From Prorocentrum cordatum (lineage: Eukaryota; Sar; Dinophyceae; Prorocentrales; Prorocentraceae), in the NCBI GenBank assembly GCA_963575745.1, contig CAUYUJ010018059.1:757501-821500 (forward strand): DNA of 64,000 nucleotides, read 5' to 3'. A program made the position numbers and the translations under genes. Every line of letters starts with the position of its first letter. Positions within the stretch are counted from its first letter, which is position 1. The notes below the pieces were generated by a model that worked only from the letters and a program-made list of their open reading frames with translations, did no database searches and was not told where the DNA came from. Below, piece by piece: positions 21,540 through 32,130 of the stretch.

Positions 21540-22060
21540 AAAGCCCGTCTGAAAGCCGCCCCAAGGGGCCCCGAAGCGGCCCCAGGACACCCTCAGGACA
21601 GCCCGACAGGGCACCGACCCGCCCCCGAGTCGCTGGAAAGTCACTCCCAGACGCCCGCGGTCGCCTCTTGACGGCCCACCACGTCCCCGAGGCGCTCCAC
21701 GAAGCTCCCCAGACGGCTCGAAGCGTTCCCCAGACGCTCCAAGAAGGTTCCCAGATTGCTCCGAAGGGGGCCCCAAGAGGCAAACTAACTACAAGAGCTA
21801 CCCACAGGGGCGCCCACAGCATCCAAGAGGCCCCAAAGCCGCTGCAAGACAATTCCAGTACAGCCCAACAGGGCACCGAGTCGCGCCCGATCCTCCGAAA
21901 AATTTGTTCCAGACGCCCGCGGTCGTCGCCAGATGGCTCTCCACTCTCCTGAGGCGCTCCACGAAGGCTCTCAGACGGCCCAATCCGCGCCCCAGATGCT
22001 CCAAGAGGGTTCCTTGAGGGCCTCCCGAGACGGCCAGAAGAAACAAACATCCGCCTTTTG
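21540..22060. repeat. Degenerate GCCCCAGACGCTCC minisatellite
   Basis: Diverged GC-rich units around GGCCCCAGGACACCC and CAGACGCTCCAAGA with no fixed period. Similar units form 24360-24600. Resembles the minus strand of the 15815-16510 family. Confidence 0.65.
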
Positions 22061-22142
22061 ACAAAGCGCATGGCAAGACGAGCATGCGGAGGACGGGCAA
22101 GATGAGAAGGAGGGGTATGGAGGAGGAGAAGGAGGAGGCAGG

Positions 22143-22316
22143 ATGTTGATGATGATGATGACGATGATGCTGATGCTGATGAATATGGTGATGCTGCTGA
22201 TGATGCTGATGATGACAATGAGGATGATGTTACTGACGATGATGCTGATGAGGATGAGGATGAGGATGAGGATGAGGACGAGGACGAGGATGAGGATGAG
22301 GATGAGGATGAGGATG

Positions 22317-22375
<59 letters not shown>

Positions 22376-22445
22376 AATGATGGTGGGGAGGAGAAGGAGG
22401 AGGAGGACGAGAAGGAGCAGGAAGAGGAGGAGGAGGAGGAGGAGG
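22143..22445. repeat. GAT/GAG trinucleotide microsatellite
   Basis: ATG/GAT triplets change to GAG-GAT pairs (22255-22320), then a pure GAT block (about 22320-22385), then GGA. The poly-Met/Asp and poly-His/Ile frames are artefacts. Confidence 0.95.
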
Positions 22446-23900
22446 ATCAGTGTAAACCCAAGAACCATCAACGATGTTAGAGCAAACCCTCCCTCCAAGC
22501 TCCCGCTTCATAGGCCTCTACAACGGTTCATTTCCATTGATGGAATTGCTTCGTTGGAAGACCCTGAAGCATGCCAAAATATCGTTCTCGAGATTCCAAC
22601 GCCACGGATCAACTTGATTTGTTGCGTCTTGACGATCCCGAATGGCACCAGCACGCCATTCCTCGGACTTCAACAAAGCGAAACAACAAAACTGCTGCAC
22701 CCGCATAATCCTGAATCCTTCCAAAGCACAATTTCTGGCACGTTGATGATGGGAACCCGTGAAGTTCTGCGAAAATGAGAGCAAACAAAAAAAAGCACAA
22801 CAACAACAACAAACCAACAAACTATCGTGCGCCGCGCAGAGGCGAGAGCGACATGTTAAAAAGGGACCGCCCTCAATCCGTGAAGCTCCTGCACTTTATT
22901 AAAACGAATGTTCGCCGCGCTAAGGCGAGAGCCACATGTTGAAAACAAGCCCAAGCTTCAGAGTCATCAGTGGTGAGGAAGTCTCAGGCGAAACGCCCGG
23001 CCCGCCCTAAACACTGGCCTCGGGGTTCGACAGGGAGAACTTAAGTCTAAGGAGAAGGAACGGAGGAGGAGGGGGAGGAGGAGGAGGAGAAGGAGGAGGA
23101 GGAGGAGGAGAGAGGAGGAGAGAGGAGGAGGAGGAGAAGAGAGGAGGAGATCGTGGCAGAGGAAAAGGGAAGGGGAATAGGAGGATGAGGCGAGAGGGTG
23201 AGGAGGAGCAGACAGTTGGAGGGAGGAGAAGGGAGGAGGCTTCCACGAGGGTCCACATAGGCCCCCCCAGGCTCCACTAAAAACTTCCACCATGCTCCAA
23301 GACGCAGCCGAGAGACCCCGACGAGACATCCAAGATGCTGGATCAGGGCCACATGGGGGGCAGGGGAGGCGAATGCGAGCGATGAGGAGCACAGCGGGAG
23401 CAGGGGAGGAGGGGCGCACAGAGGGAACAGGACAGGATGTCAGGGACCACAGGGAGGCAAAGCGGGGGCAGAGAGAGGGGAAAGGAGAACACAGAGGGAC
23501 GCAAAGAACGACGGGGAGGAGGAGGAGGAGGAGGAGGAGGAGGAGGAGGAGGAGGAGGAGGAGGAGGACCACAGCAACGGCGAGGACCGAGAGGGGCGAG
23601 GCCAGGAGAGGGCCGAGGTGGACAGAGGCCCCGTAACACCCACATGCGGGAGAATCGCAGTGTCGCCCAGGCAACGAGCAAGAACGAGAGACGTTGCATA
23701 GCTGCGACAAGAACCTTAACGCGCGCGTAGCGCGCGTGGTGATAGTGTATACGTGTAGGTGCGATGCATACATCGATAAGCCTGTGTAAATCTTGCTCTC
23801 TCTCTATATATATATAGGTGTACATACACCCAAAACTGTATCTGCAACCGCATTAGCGCATGCGCGCATGCATTGCGGACCCCTCCTTCGGAAAAATCCC
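22446..23900. other. Gene-free stretch with GGA arrays and a short duplication
   Basis: GCGCAGAGGCGAGAGCGACA at about 22833 recurs as GCGCTAAGGCGAGAGCCACA at 22916, and a related GGCGCCAAAGCGAGAGCGACAT at 49065. GGA arrays lie at about 23060-23150 and 23515-23567. No gene seen. Confidence 0.5.
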
Positions 23901-23939
23901 AATGCGACTCCTGGGAACTCTTAAAGCGTCCCTGAAGCA

Positions 23940-24165
23940 TCTCAACGGAAAGGAGGGAGAGGAGGGCGAGGAGGGGAGCGCGAGGAGCAGAGCGAGAAGG
24001 CGGGCGAGCAGGGGAACTCGAAGAGGAGGGCGAGGAGGAGGGCGAGGAGGGGAAGGACGAGGAGAGGGAGGACGACGGAGAGGGCGAAGTGGGGAGCACG
24101 ATGGGGAGGGCGAGAAGGGAGAGCGAGGAGGAGGAGGGCGAGGAGGGGACACACGAGAAGGGGTA
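23940..24165. repeat. GGGCGAGGAGG purine-rich minisatellite
   Basis: Diverged units of GGCGAGGAGGGG and GAGGACGAGG. Arg/Gly and Ser/Pro frames here are artefacts. Confidence 0.7.
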
Positions 24166-24239
24166 GGACGAGTTTCGTGCCCGCCGAGAGCTTAGGGGCG
24201 GCATCATTAAAGACCTTCTGCATATTAACAGATCTATGA

Positions 24240-24240
24240 A

Positions 24241-24277
<37 letters not shown>

Positions 24278-24330
24278 GTGTATATATATGTATATATACA
24301 TATATATATATATACACATCATTTACTACA
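24240..24330. repeat. TA microsatellite with GTATATA variants
   Basis: About 80 bp of TA with interspersed GTATATA units. A similar but longer tract lies inside the introner-like element at 37072-37474. Confidence 0.9.
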
Positions 24331-24359
24331 TATAATAAACAAACACGCCTCCCCCCATC

Positions 24360-24600
24360 CAGGGAAGTGCCTCCCACCTCGGGAAAATATCGGGGAACTT
24401 CCAGGCGGCCCCAGGAAGCTTCGGGACGGCCCGGGGCGCCCCCGAGACAGCCCAAGAGGGTGCTGAGACGGCCCACGACAGCGCCTCTACGGCCAAGAGG
24501 CTCCCAGGAGCACTTAAGAGAGCGCCAAGAAGCCTTCAACAGGCCCCTGGGACCATCCAAAAGAGCTCCGAGGAAGGCCGCAAGAGGTCCGAATCTATAG
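24360..24600. repeat. Degenerate GGGACGGCCCC minisatellite
   Basis: Units such as CCAGGCGGCCCCAGGAAGC and GACGGCCCACGACAGC, similar to 21540-22060. Confidence 0.6.
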
Positions 24601-24638
24601 ATTTTCCCAACCAACCTATGGTGTTGGATCCTCGTTGT

Positions 24639-24639
<1 letters not shown>

Positions 24640-24676
<37 letters not shown>
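24640..24676. repeat. GA dinucleotide microsatellite
   Basis: About 18 perfect GA repeats. Confidence 0.95.
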
Positions 24677-24679
<3 letters not shown>

Positions 24680-24779
24680 CCTCGTCTTCTCCTCCTTCTC
24701 TCCTCCTTCCCTCTCTTCTCCCTGCCTCCGCCCTGCCGCTGCTCTCTGCACCATTTCGGCACACTTCTCACACCTATCG

Positions 24780-25300
24780 TGGCACATAGAGAGCTCTACC
24801 GAAGGCCCCAGTTGCATGGTCCACATGCGTTTCCCCCACCCAGTACAGCGTTTCGTGGCCCATAGGGAGCTCCCTTGAAGGCCCCAGTGGCAGGATCAAC
24901 ATTCGTCTGCTCCACCCAGTAGAGCGTTTCGTGGCCCATAAAGTAGCTCCACCGAAGCCCCCAGTGCCCGAGTCCCCATGCGTCTCCCCCACCCAGCACA
25001 GCGTCTCATCGCCCATAGGGAGCTCCACCGGAGGCCCCAGTTGCAGGGTCAGCATGCGTCTCCCCCACCCAGCACAGCGTTTCGTGGACCACATGGAGCT
25101 CCACCGCAGGTCCCGGTGGCAGGGTTCACATGTGTCTCCCCCGCCAAAGGGAGCTCCTTCGAAGGCCCCAGTGGCAAGGTCCACATGCGCATCCCCCACC
25201 CAGTCGAGCGTTCGTAGCCCATAGGGAGCTCCACCGAAGGCCCCAGTGGCCAGATCCACACGCGTCTCCCCCACCCAGTACAGCGCTCCCAGCCCTCCTC
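24780..25300. repeat. 76-bp tandem satellite
   Basis: Seven units marked by AGCTC motifs at 24791, 24867, 24944, 25020, 25096, 25151 and 25226. Five spacings are 75-77 bp and one (25096 to 25151) is shortened to 55 bp. The consensus runs GGGAGCTCCACCGAAGGCCC, CAGTGGCA, GGTCCACATGCGTCTCCC, CCACCCAGTACAGCGTTTCG, TGGCCCATA. Confidence 0.9.
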
Positions 25301-26330
25301 CACATGGAGACCGAGCTGCGGCCCCAACGGGACGTGGTTTCAGATTATTGTTGGATGATGGACGGCCCACCCCTCACGCATTCACCCTCCCCCTTCCCAC
25401 CACCCCAGTGGTGCGCCTGCAAACAAACCGCCACTGAGCCGAGAAAGGCCTGCTCCCCATTTAGGCCACGCACGGCCCAGCGGATGCGTCCGCACAGCGC
25501 CAACGGGCCCATATTTCCACGTCCTTTGAACATGTTGTCACCCCCTCACAGGGAAACCATACTTGAAGCCGAACGTGCCTAATCCTCACTCGTGCAATGT
25601 TTCCCGCACTCGGGTCCGAGTGGGGAGGTCTGCATATCCACTGAGCTCCCCCCTTGGGAGTTCCAGCTTATGCCCAAGCGGGGCAAGACTTGTTTACCCG
25701 CTGGCAAAGTAGGATTTTTATTTGTGTGTTGCTCATTTGGGGTTTACTGGTAGCATTCGAGGGAAGCGCGGATGTGATAAGGGGGCTAATTGGACGCAAA
25801 CGAGCGGTCTGACCGCCATCTTGGGGCACGCGTGGAAATATGTCACCAGGTCTAGAATGCAGCAGTATAGACTGTGGACGCGTCATGACCGGTAAAGCCA
25901 TGCTTGTGAGCGAAGCGGCACGAATTGGCCATGCATCGGAGTACCCAACCACCCCGAGCAGCGCGCGAGAAGTTCCAGAAGGAGGATCCAGTCCCATGCG
26001 CATGAGGGAACGCAACGATATTTTATTTGTTTGAAGTCAGCGGGCGCAAGCGAGTCTAGGCAGGTGCAGGCGCTGGTCGTGCTGCGGGGGGGGGACACGG
26101 CGGGAGCGAACCGGGGCACAGAAAGCGGAAGGAGACGCGGGATGGGCGAGCAGAAGCACGAACCGTTCGGAGCGTGGAGTCTTCCTCGGGCGTGCCGAGG
26201 GAGTGGAAGGCGCCGAGGCGCAGCGATCTCCCACGCGTGTGGTCACAACGTGGCCTGGTGATCCGGAGGGGTGGGCGCGTTTCCCGCGACCCTTGTGCCC
26301 CCGATGGGGAGTCGAGAGGGAGGGCGAGGA
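25301..26330. other. Stretch without supportable gene
   Basis: Mixed composition, no domain, no element ends recognised. Confidence 0.4.
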
Positions 26331-26339
26331 GCACGGGAG

Positions 26340-26560
26340 AGGGAGCAGGAGCACAGGGGGAAGGAGGAGGGAGGAGGGAGGGCGAGGAAGAGGAGGAGGA
26401 GGAGGAGGAGGAAGGAGGAGGAGGAGCAGGAGGAGGGGAGGAGGAGGAGGAGGAGGGAGGAGGAGGAGGAGAGAGGAGGAGGAGGAGGGGAGGAGGAGGA
26501 GGAGGAGGGGAGGGGGAAGACGAGGAGGATGGGGAGGAGGGAGGCGAGGAGGGTCGATGG
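26340..26560. repeat. GGA/GAG microsatellite
   Basis: Imperfect GGA repeats with GGGA interruptions. Confidence 0.9.
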
Positions 26561-26793
26561 TGTCGAATACACGTAGGAACGCGCACGACAAAGGCAGCAC
26601 AGAGCCCCCGCTGCTGCGGATGAGAGTGCGAGGGGGCGGGCATCGTCGGCGCCTTCGAGGCTCGGGGGCAGACCTGAAGAAGCCAGCCGCAGGCGCCGAC
26701 CTGTTCACCACGCGGGAGGCTCTGCGCAGGCGCCGTTTTTCAAAGCAGCGGTGAGTCGGTCGTGGACGGGTTGCATGCTCTGAGTGCGGTCTC

Positions 26794-26968
26794 TCCTCCT
26801 CCTCCTCCTCCTCCTCCTCCTCCTCCTCCTCCTCCTCCTCCTCCTCCTCCTCCTCCCCCTCCTCTCCTCCTCCTCCTCCTCCTCCTCTCTATTCCTCCTC
26901 CTCGTCCCTCCTCCTCCTCCTCCTCCTCCTCCTCCTCCTCCTCCTCCTCCTCCTCCTCCTCCTCCTCC
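26794..26968. repeat. CTC/CCT microsatellite
   Basis: Two long CTC blocks separated by TCTATT at about 26886. Source of long Pro/Ser/Leu frames. Confidence 0.95.
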
Positions 26969-26969
26969 C

Positions 26970-28117
26970 GGGCTCCCCGCCCGCCTGCTGTAGCCCAGGC
27001 TCTCGCCCCCCCGGGCCTCGATTCGTTTCCACTGCGCCCAACTTGTTCCTGGCCGCTTCTTGGAGGCAAGCCGCCGCCGACAAAAAAAGAGCGGCTCGCG
27101 CACGCACCCCGGGACAGTGTGAGACCGTTCGGCCCCCCTCACTCGGGTGTTGACGTGCGGTCGTGTCCTGATGTCGTGCGTGATGGTCATGTGGCCCGCC
27201 GATGTCATCTGCCGCGAAGGTATCGCGAGGCAGGCGTGCAGGAAGAACTGCACACGCAAAAGGTTCGCACGCGTGTGCGCGTTGGCGGCGTGTGGCACGG
27301 GCAGAGGCGGGACCTGCAGAAGCACCGTTTTGGCGCTGTGGGCCCATTGTGCTCTCCAGAGGTGGGCGAGAGGACCAGGTTCGTGCAGCCTCCCAGCTGG
27401 AACTACCTCGAGGGCAAGAAGGCGTATGCTGGACATCCGGATTCGAACATTACGGAGGAGATTGCAGACCCACGTTTTTCTCGATTCGGCGCGCGTCAGG
27501 TGCATGTTGATTATTACCCGAATAACCCTTCATGCCCAACGCAGGGCACAGTCGTTCCGCATATGTACGCAGCGTGTTGGATTATCAGGGACTGGGGGCT
27601 TGCCGCCACATCGCAAGTCTGGGGTCGTTTGTGGCTGAACGCATGCGAGTTGCCTCAAATTGCCGCTGCTGTCTCGGAGCTCAGGGGTCGGCATGATTGA
27701 AACCACACATGACATCGGAGTGTCGTTGCATGTTCCTCCTGCTGCAGCATGGTTGCATATCTCTTCACATGGCATATCCTCACTGCTCATATTCCTATTC
27801 AGTCTCGTCCCCCACTTCCTCATCCAGAGCCATTCTCGTTCAGGCCTGCTTTCGATGGATTCGCGCGGCGACTCTGCCTGCACGGCGTCCTTTTGCAGAT
27901 GCCGCTTCCCCTGCGCCCCTCTCCGCCGTGGTGGCGCTGCGCGCCCCGCACGGCGTCGGTGTGTCTCTCACCGCCGGCGCGGTGACGGCGACTCTCCCCT
28001 TGGCGGCACGCTCTGGCCCTCGCCGCAAGGTTTGGTGCCCGCGCGCCCTCGCGGGGCGAGACCGCCTCGCGCGCCCGGAGCCCGGCGACAGCGGGCCTCC
28101 ACTCAGCCACGCGCAGA
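26970..28117. other. Stretch with one weak coding-like segment
   Basis: On the plus strand near 27360-27420, VGERTRFVQPPSWNYLEGKK follows a CTCTCCAG acceptor-like string, and the frame remains open to 27700. It has no domain and no supported partner exon, so I do not call a gene. The remainder has nothing supportable. Confidence 0.3.
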
Positions 28118-28265
28118 GGGGTGTGGGGGGAGGGGAGAGGGCTTCTTATAGAAGCACCCCTGCTTCTTTAGAAGGCGCTGGCCTCATCTACAGATGTGAG
28201 GCCAGCGCCCTCTAAGAAGCAGCCTGCTTCTAAGAAGCCCTCCCCCCTCCCCCCACCCCCGTGTG
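28118..28265. mobile_element. Long palindrome (foldback element), TTCTAAGAAG type
   Basis: The arms pair over nearly the whole length: GGGGGGAGGGGAGAGGGCTT on the left against AAGCCCTCCCCCCTCCCCCC on the right, and GGCGCTGGCCTCATCT against ATGTGAGGCCAGCGCC around a 4-base centre near 28193. Resembles the foldback family at 556, 4983 and 15222 in its TTCTTAGAAGC blocks, but lacks their GGCGGCGAGC left end. Confidence 0.75.
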
Positions 28266-28504
28266 CTCGCCGCCCATCCACCTGGGCCGGCCCCCGGCCT
28301 CGCCCCGGGGCCGCGGCACCCCGATGGCGCGGGCGAGCCTCCGAGCCCGGCCCGCGGGCGCCCTGCGCGGCGCGGCGCCTGCGCTGGTGGCCATCTCCCC
28401 GCGGCGGAGGTGCGGAGGTGCATCGGGGCGGCAGGTGCAGCGCTGTCGACCCCGATAGTGCGAGCAGTGGCGAAGCGTCCCGGCTCGCCTAGAGGCCCAC
28501 CAGA

Positions 28505-28655
28505 GACTGTCCTAAGAACTGTGTGTGGTTTGTGCGAAATGTTTTTTAAAACACTTCTGGCTGGGTCTGTCCTGTTTTCACACATCGATTCTACGTATGT
28601 TCTAAGAACATTGTTTCTGTTATTAGAACATTCGTCGGTTCTAAGAACATGTTGT
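28505..28655. repeat. Cluster of TTCTAAGAACA palindromes
   Basis: TCCTAAGAACTGT, GTTCTAAGAACATTG, TTATTAGAACATT and GTTCTAAGAACATG lie within 150 bp. Each is a short near-perfect palindrome. Could be a degraded foldback element or a binding-site cluster; the sequence does not decide. Confidence 0.5.
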
Positions 28656-28724
28656 GGTAGGCCTATAGGAATACCGGGACGGTAGGCCCCTGTTCAAATA
28701 GTAGTAAGGATGAGCGGTTATCCA

Positions 28725-28850
28725 AGGGTTACCTTTGCTTCCTCGATTCTTTGCTCGTCTTCGGCTCATCCTCAGCCACTTCTCGATGGCCGGCCCCGCC
28801 CCCAAGAGCCTCGGCATGGGCGTCCAAGGCCCTTGCACCCTTGCCGCGCA
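28725..28850. repeat. Dispersed repeat shared with 56750-56885
   Basis: The two loci share CAAG(G/C)TT(A)CC, TCCTCGATTC/TCCTCGGTCC, GGCC.(C)GCCCC and CCCTTGCACCCTT/CCCCTGCACCCTT in the same order and spacing. It could be a conserved exon or a transposon piece; open frames on either strand are unremarkable. Confidence 0.5.
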
Positions 28851-28854
28851 GCCT

Positions 28855-29560
28855 TATACTGCATGGATCGGCTGTAGGCAGCGATCAGCGGTCCGATACG
28901 TGCCGTGGGCCCCGCAAGCTAGAGGAAAAGCGGGTGGCCGCTCGGACTCCGCTTGAGGGCTTGGCGCCCTGTGCTGCCTCGGCTCGCCCGCGCGCCTCAC
29001 GCGCGCTGGCTGCAGGCCCCCGTCTGCGTGAAGGCGGCCAGGGGCTGGCGGGGTTGCGAGGCGGAATGGTCGGCGCCCGTTGGCGCTGGGGCCACGGACG
29101 GGCGACCCTCGCGGCGATCCAACAGCAAAAAACACGGGCAGTTTCGTGAAGGACCGCGCAGTGCGGCCACGCACCGTCGATCCAGGCGGCGGCCCCCGCG
29201 TCGAGGGCTGGCATCCATGGCGAGAGCCGTGGGGCATCGAGCGCGCCTGGGAACTGTGGGGCGTGGCCGCTGTGGACGCCGTGGTGTAGTTGTGGCCGTG
29301 CACGTTTACAGACGCCCGCATTTCGGCCTCTCAGGGGGGTCCTGCTGTCCGCTCCCATCTTCTCCCTCCAAAAGCCACGCGTGGCATGGCAAGGGACGTT
29401 CGAGACGGAGGCGCGCTCCCAGGCTGGACGCGGTCTCTGCTGCGGCGTGGCCGCACGCAGTATGCACCGTCGGTGCTCGAGAGCACCTGTGGGAGGTTGG
29501 CCAGCGCTGCTCGCCCGATGTACTGGAGGTGGCAGATTCGGTGCTGGAGTGTTTTGCAAT
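28855..29560. other. Stretch without supportable gene
   Basis: GC-rich, several overlapping open frames on both strands, no domain. Confidence 0.4.
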
Positions 29561-29561
29561 A

Positions 29562-29775
29562 GAGGAGGAGGAGGAGGAGGAGGAGGAGGAGGAGGAGGAG
29601 GAGGAGGAGGAGGGAGGAGGAGGAGGCGGAGGAGGAGGAGGAGGAGGAGGAGGAGGCGGCGGAGGAGGAGGAGGAGGAGGAGGAGGACGAGGATGAGGAG
29701 CACGACGAGGAGGGAGGAGGAGGAGGAGGAGGAGGAGGAGGAGGAGGAGGAGGAGGAGGAGGAGGAGGAGGAGAG
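29562..29775. repeat. GAG/GGA microsatellite
   Basis: About 210 bp of GAG with a few GGCGGA and GACGAG interruptions. Confidence 0.95.
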
Positions 29776-30379
29776 TGCCTCGGGGAGGGCCCCCGCAGGC
29801 GGTGGCTCGAGCGCGCGTCCGCTCTCTGGGCTCTTCGCTCGTGGGCGGCCATTCGGCTGCCCTGCCTGGCGCCCTCGCAGGGCGGGAGAAAGAAGAGTGG
29901 TGAGGCCTCGGAGCACGAGATCGATGAGATCCTCCTCCTCCTCCTCCTCCTCCTCCTCCGAGATCGGAGCATCGGATGCCACGGGAGCATGAAGGATCGG
30001 ATACCCCGCCCCGCGGGCGGGCTGGTCGCGCAGACAGCGTCAGCAAAACGGCGAAGTAATCCCGCCTAGAGCGCGGGCCGGGACGCGGCGGTGGAGAGGA
30101 CGCACCGGGCGCTTCCGCAGGGAGTTCGACCGGGCTGACCGCGCGGGGCACGGCAGGCGGGTCGTCGAAGTGGAGTCGTGGGACGCCTACCCTGCGCGCA
30201 CTCGGGTGGCGCGGGGTTCGCGCTGCGGAAGGCCGCGGCGACCCGCTCTGCGCGTGAGTCGGGTTCTGACAAGGGGCGGTGGGGCGGTGAGAGGCATAAG
30301 ATCCTCGCCGAGTGCGTGGGTCCGTTGGCTGTCGCGGGCGCCCCGTCGGGCAACGAGCTGGGCGATTGCAGCGGAGATG

Positions 30380-30868
30380 CGATGAGGACGTGCTGGACAA
30401 GAAGGTTGCGGCGCTGGACGCATTGCTGCAGCAAGCGTTGCCAGGCGACAGAGTGGGTGGTGAAATCCAAGCACACGGGCCGATGATCGACAAAATGTGG
30501 CCTAGCGGGGGCGCTACCCAAGTTCGAGCAGGAAAACTCACAACCTGGAGGGGAGGCGGCACCAGTTCGAGGAGTGCTCGAGGGAGCGGTCCGCTGAGTT
30601 GTGCGAGAAGCTGGCGGCGCACCTCCGGGCCTTCCAGGCGCGGGTGGCGACGCAGGATGGGGGGGTCCAGAGGACTGCGGGGAGCACCCTCGGAGCGGAG
30701 CTTGCTCGTGGAGCTGGCCACGCGGCGGCGCGGGAGGCCAAGGCCGTGACGCTGGCGCGCGGGCGCGCGGCTGCCAAGGCGAGGCGGGTAGGCGCCGAGC
30801 TCGCGGGGGAAGGGAAGGTGCGAGGCTGCCTGCGGACTGTCGTCTGGTCGCCGCGATCAGATGCGTGA
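30380..30868 (+). pseudogene. Degraded coding-like region, two frames
   Basis: The first half reads DEDVLDKKVAALDALLQQAL in one frame. The second half, about 30550-30868, reads RHQFEECSRERSAELCEKLA then AHLRAFQARVATQ in another, ending TGA at 30866-30868. Both are charged and helix-prone, unlike their surroundings. The frame change near 30540 could be an intron or an indel. No domain is recognised. It resembles the coiled-coil relic at 1079-2060 in style only. Confidence 0.3.
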
Positions 30869-31059
30869 AGAAAAACCCGCTTTCAGATCAGAGTTTGATC
30901 TTTCTTCGCGTGTGTAAAAATTCGCTTCCAGGGTAGGCGATTGAGGTCGGCACGGGTGACAAACATGTGCTACGCCTTCTGTGCCTACACCTTTCTTAAT
31001 CGTCCGGACCTGGATATTGTCTTGGGCTGAAGTTGTCTTGATATTACCTTCCGGTGTAT

Positions 31060-31137
31060 ATCCTTCCCTAGGTGGGTAAGTCGGCCAGTGGGGCCAAGCC
31101 CACGCCAGTGAGGATAGGGATCGGCTCAACGATGTGC
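31060..31137. repeat. Dispersed repeat shared with 36125-36202
   Basis: Both carry GTAAGTC or GCAAGTC, GCGGGGCCA or GTGGGGCCA, CACGCCAG, GGGATCGG and AACGATG in fixed order. The GGTAAGTCGG at 31075 resembles a splice donor. Borders uncertain. Confidence 0.5.
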
Positions 31138-31406
31138 AGTGCCTCCCCGCGGGAGACACCTCCCGCAATCACTGCGAGGAGGTGTTTGGGCGTGCCCTCT
31201 CGGGCCTCCCAGGCGGCACGGCCGCGTACTCTAGGTTTTGCCTGGACATTGATCCTGGAATCTGGAGGCGGGGTGGAGAGCTGGCAGGGTCGGGGGAGTG
31301 ACAGCAGGGCGCGGGGCGGAGGCTCCGGAGGAATACGGAGTGGATGAGGGAAACGAGAAGGCGGGGAGCAAGAAGGGGATTCATAGCACAACGGGGGAGC
31401 AGAGAA

Positions 31407-31463
31407 GTAGGAGGAGGAGGAGGAGGAGGAGGAGGAGGAGGAGGAGGAGGAGGAGGAGGAGGA
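31407..31463. repeat. AGG microsatellite
   Basis: About 19 AGG triplets followed by CAG/CAGCAG and ATCAGC variants. Confidence 0.95.
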
Positions 31464-31555
31464 GCGGCAGCAGCAGCAGGATGATCAGCATCAGCAGGAG
31501 CAAGGCGAATGCAATGCTGAGCCGGGCGCGCGCCGTCTCCTCCTCCCCCTCGCAG

Positions 31556-31698
31556 TCACAGCCAAGATGCTTCGGGCTAGCTTCTCCTTCAAGTACAGCT
31601 GGCTTACTTTGACGACAGCACTGAAAGAGCGCCTCAAGATCCCCGCGGGCACCACGACTTATTACAACCTGGAGCTGCTCATCATCAACAATCCGTGA
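31556..31698 (+). CDS. Candidate terminal exon, unknown protein
   Basis: A strong acceptor (TCTCCTCCTCCCCCTCGCAG) ends at 31555. Read in phase with two leading bases, the exon encodes TAKMLRASFSFKYSWLTLTT, ALKERLKIPAGTTTYYNLEL and LIINNP, ending with TGA at 31696-31698. Composition is well balanced, with aromatic and aliphatic residues typical of a folded protein. The introner-like element B begins 32 bp after the stop, so it would lie in the 3' UTR or beyond. Upstream exons are not identified, and no family is recognised. Confidence 0.45.
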
Positions 31699-31730
31699 GG
31701 ACGGGCGTCCCTGCCTCTTTTGCGCTCGTG

Positions 31731-31884
31731 TCTTAAGTCAGACCTGTCCCTCTACAGGAGGAATATTGAAAAGTAGACAAATAGTCGGGTGACTATTTCG
31801 GGAGCATGTTTTGACCATGTTGTGGTATTTCTCGACTTTGTAAACATTTGTCGCCCGAAATCCCCCTGTACGGGCCCGACTCAA
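31731..31884 (+). mobile_element. Introner-like TIR element, family 1, copy B
   Basis: Left end TCTTAAGTCAGACCTGTCCC then TCTACAGGAGGAATATTG. Right end CCCCCTGTA then CGGGCCCGACTCAA, where a GGAGGACA segment of the family consensus is deleted. A 6-bp duplication, CTCGTG, flanks it (31725-31730 and 31885-31890). The right end lacks the terminal AG of copies A, C and D. Confidence 0.8.
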
Positions 31885-31979
31885 CTCGTGCCCGTTATCC
31901 TGGCTTGTTTCGGGTGCGTTGGACCGTTGGCGGACGTGTCCGCCATGCTCCTGCCTTCCTCGGAGTGCACCCAGCTCCT

Positions 31980-32092
31980 CGATGCGGAGGACGAGGCGGA
32001 AGACGAGGAGGAGGAGGAGAAGGTAGGAGGAGGAGGAGGGGGAGGAGGAAGAGAGGAGGAGGAGGAAGAGGAGGAGGAGGAGGAGGATTTCC
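31980..32092. repeat. GGA/GAG microsatellite
   Basis: Interrupted GAGGA repeats between ordinary sequence. Poly-Glu frames here are artefacts. Confidence 0.85.
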
Positions 32093-32130
32093 AGGATTTC
32101 CGCCTTCACGTAGTGAAAGCAAGGCAACTA

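Noticed and set aside
22143-22445. Poly-His or metal-binding protein
   Set aside because: The His, Met, Asp and Ile runs are the GAT array read in different phases.
24780-25300. CRISPR-like array
   Set aside because: Units are contiguous with no distinct spacers, in a eukaryotic context with no cas genes. The same applies to 49650-49950.
26762-27700. 312-residue frame as a single gene
   Set aside because: Its first quarter is the CTC microsatellite. Only a short part near 27360-27420 looks coding and it has no supported partner exon.
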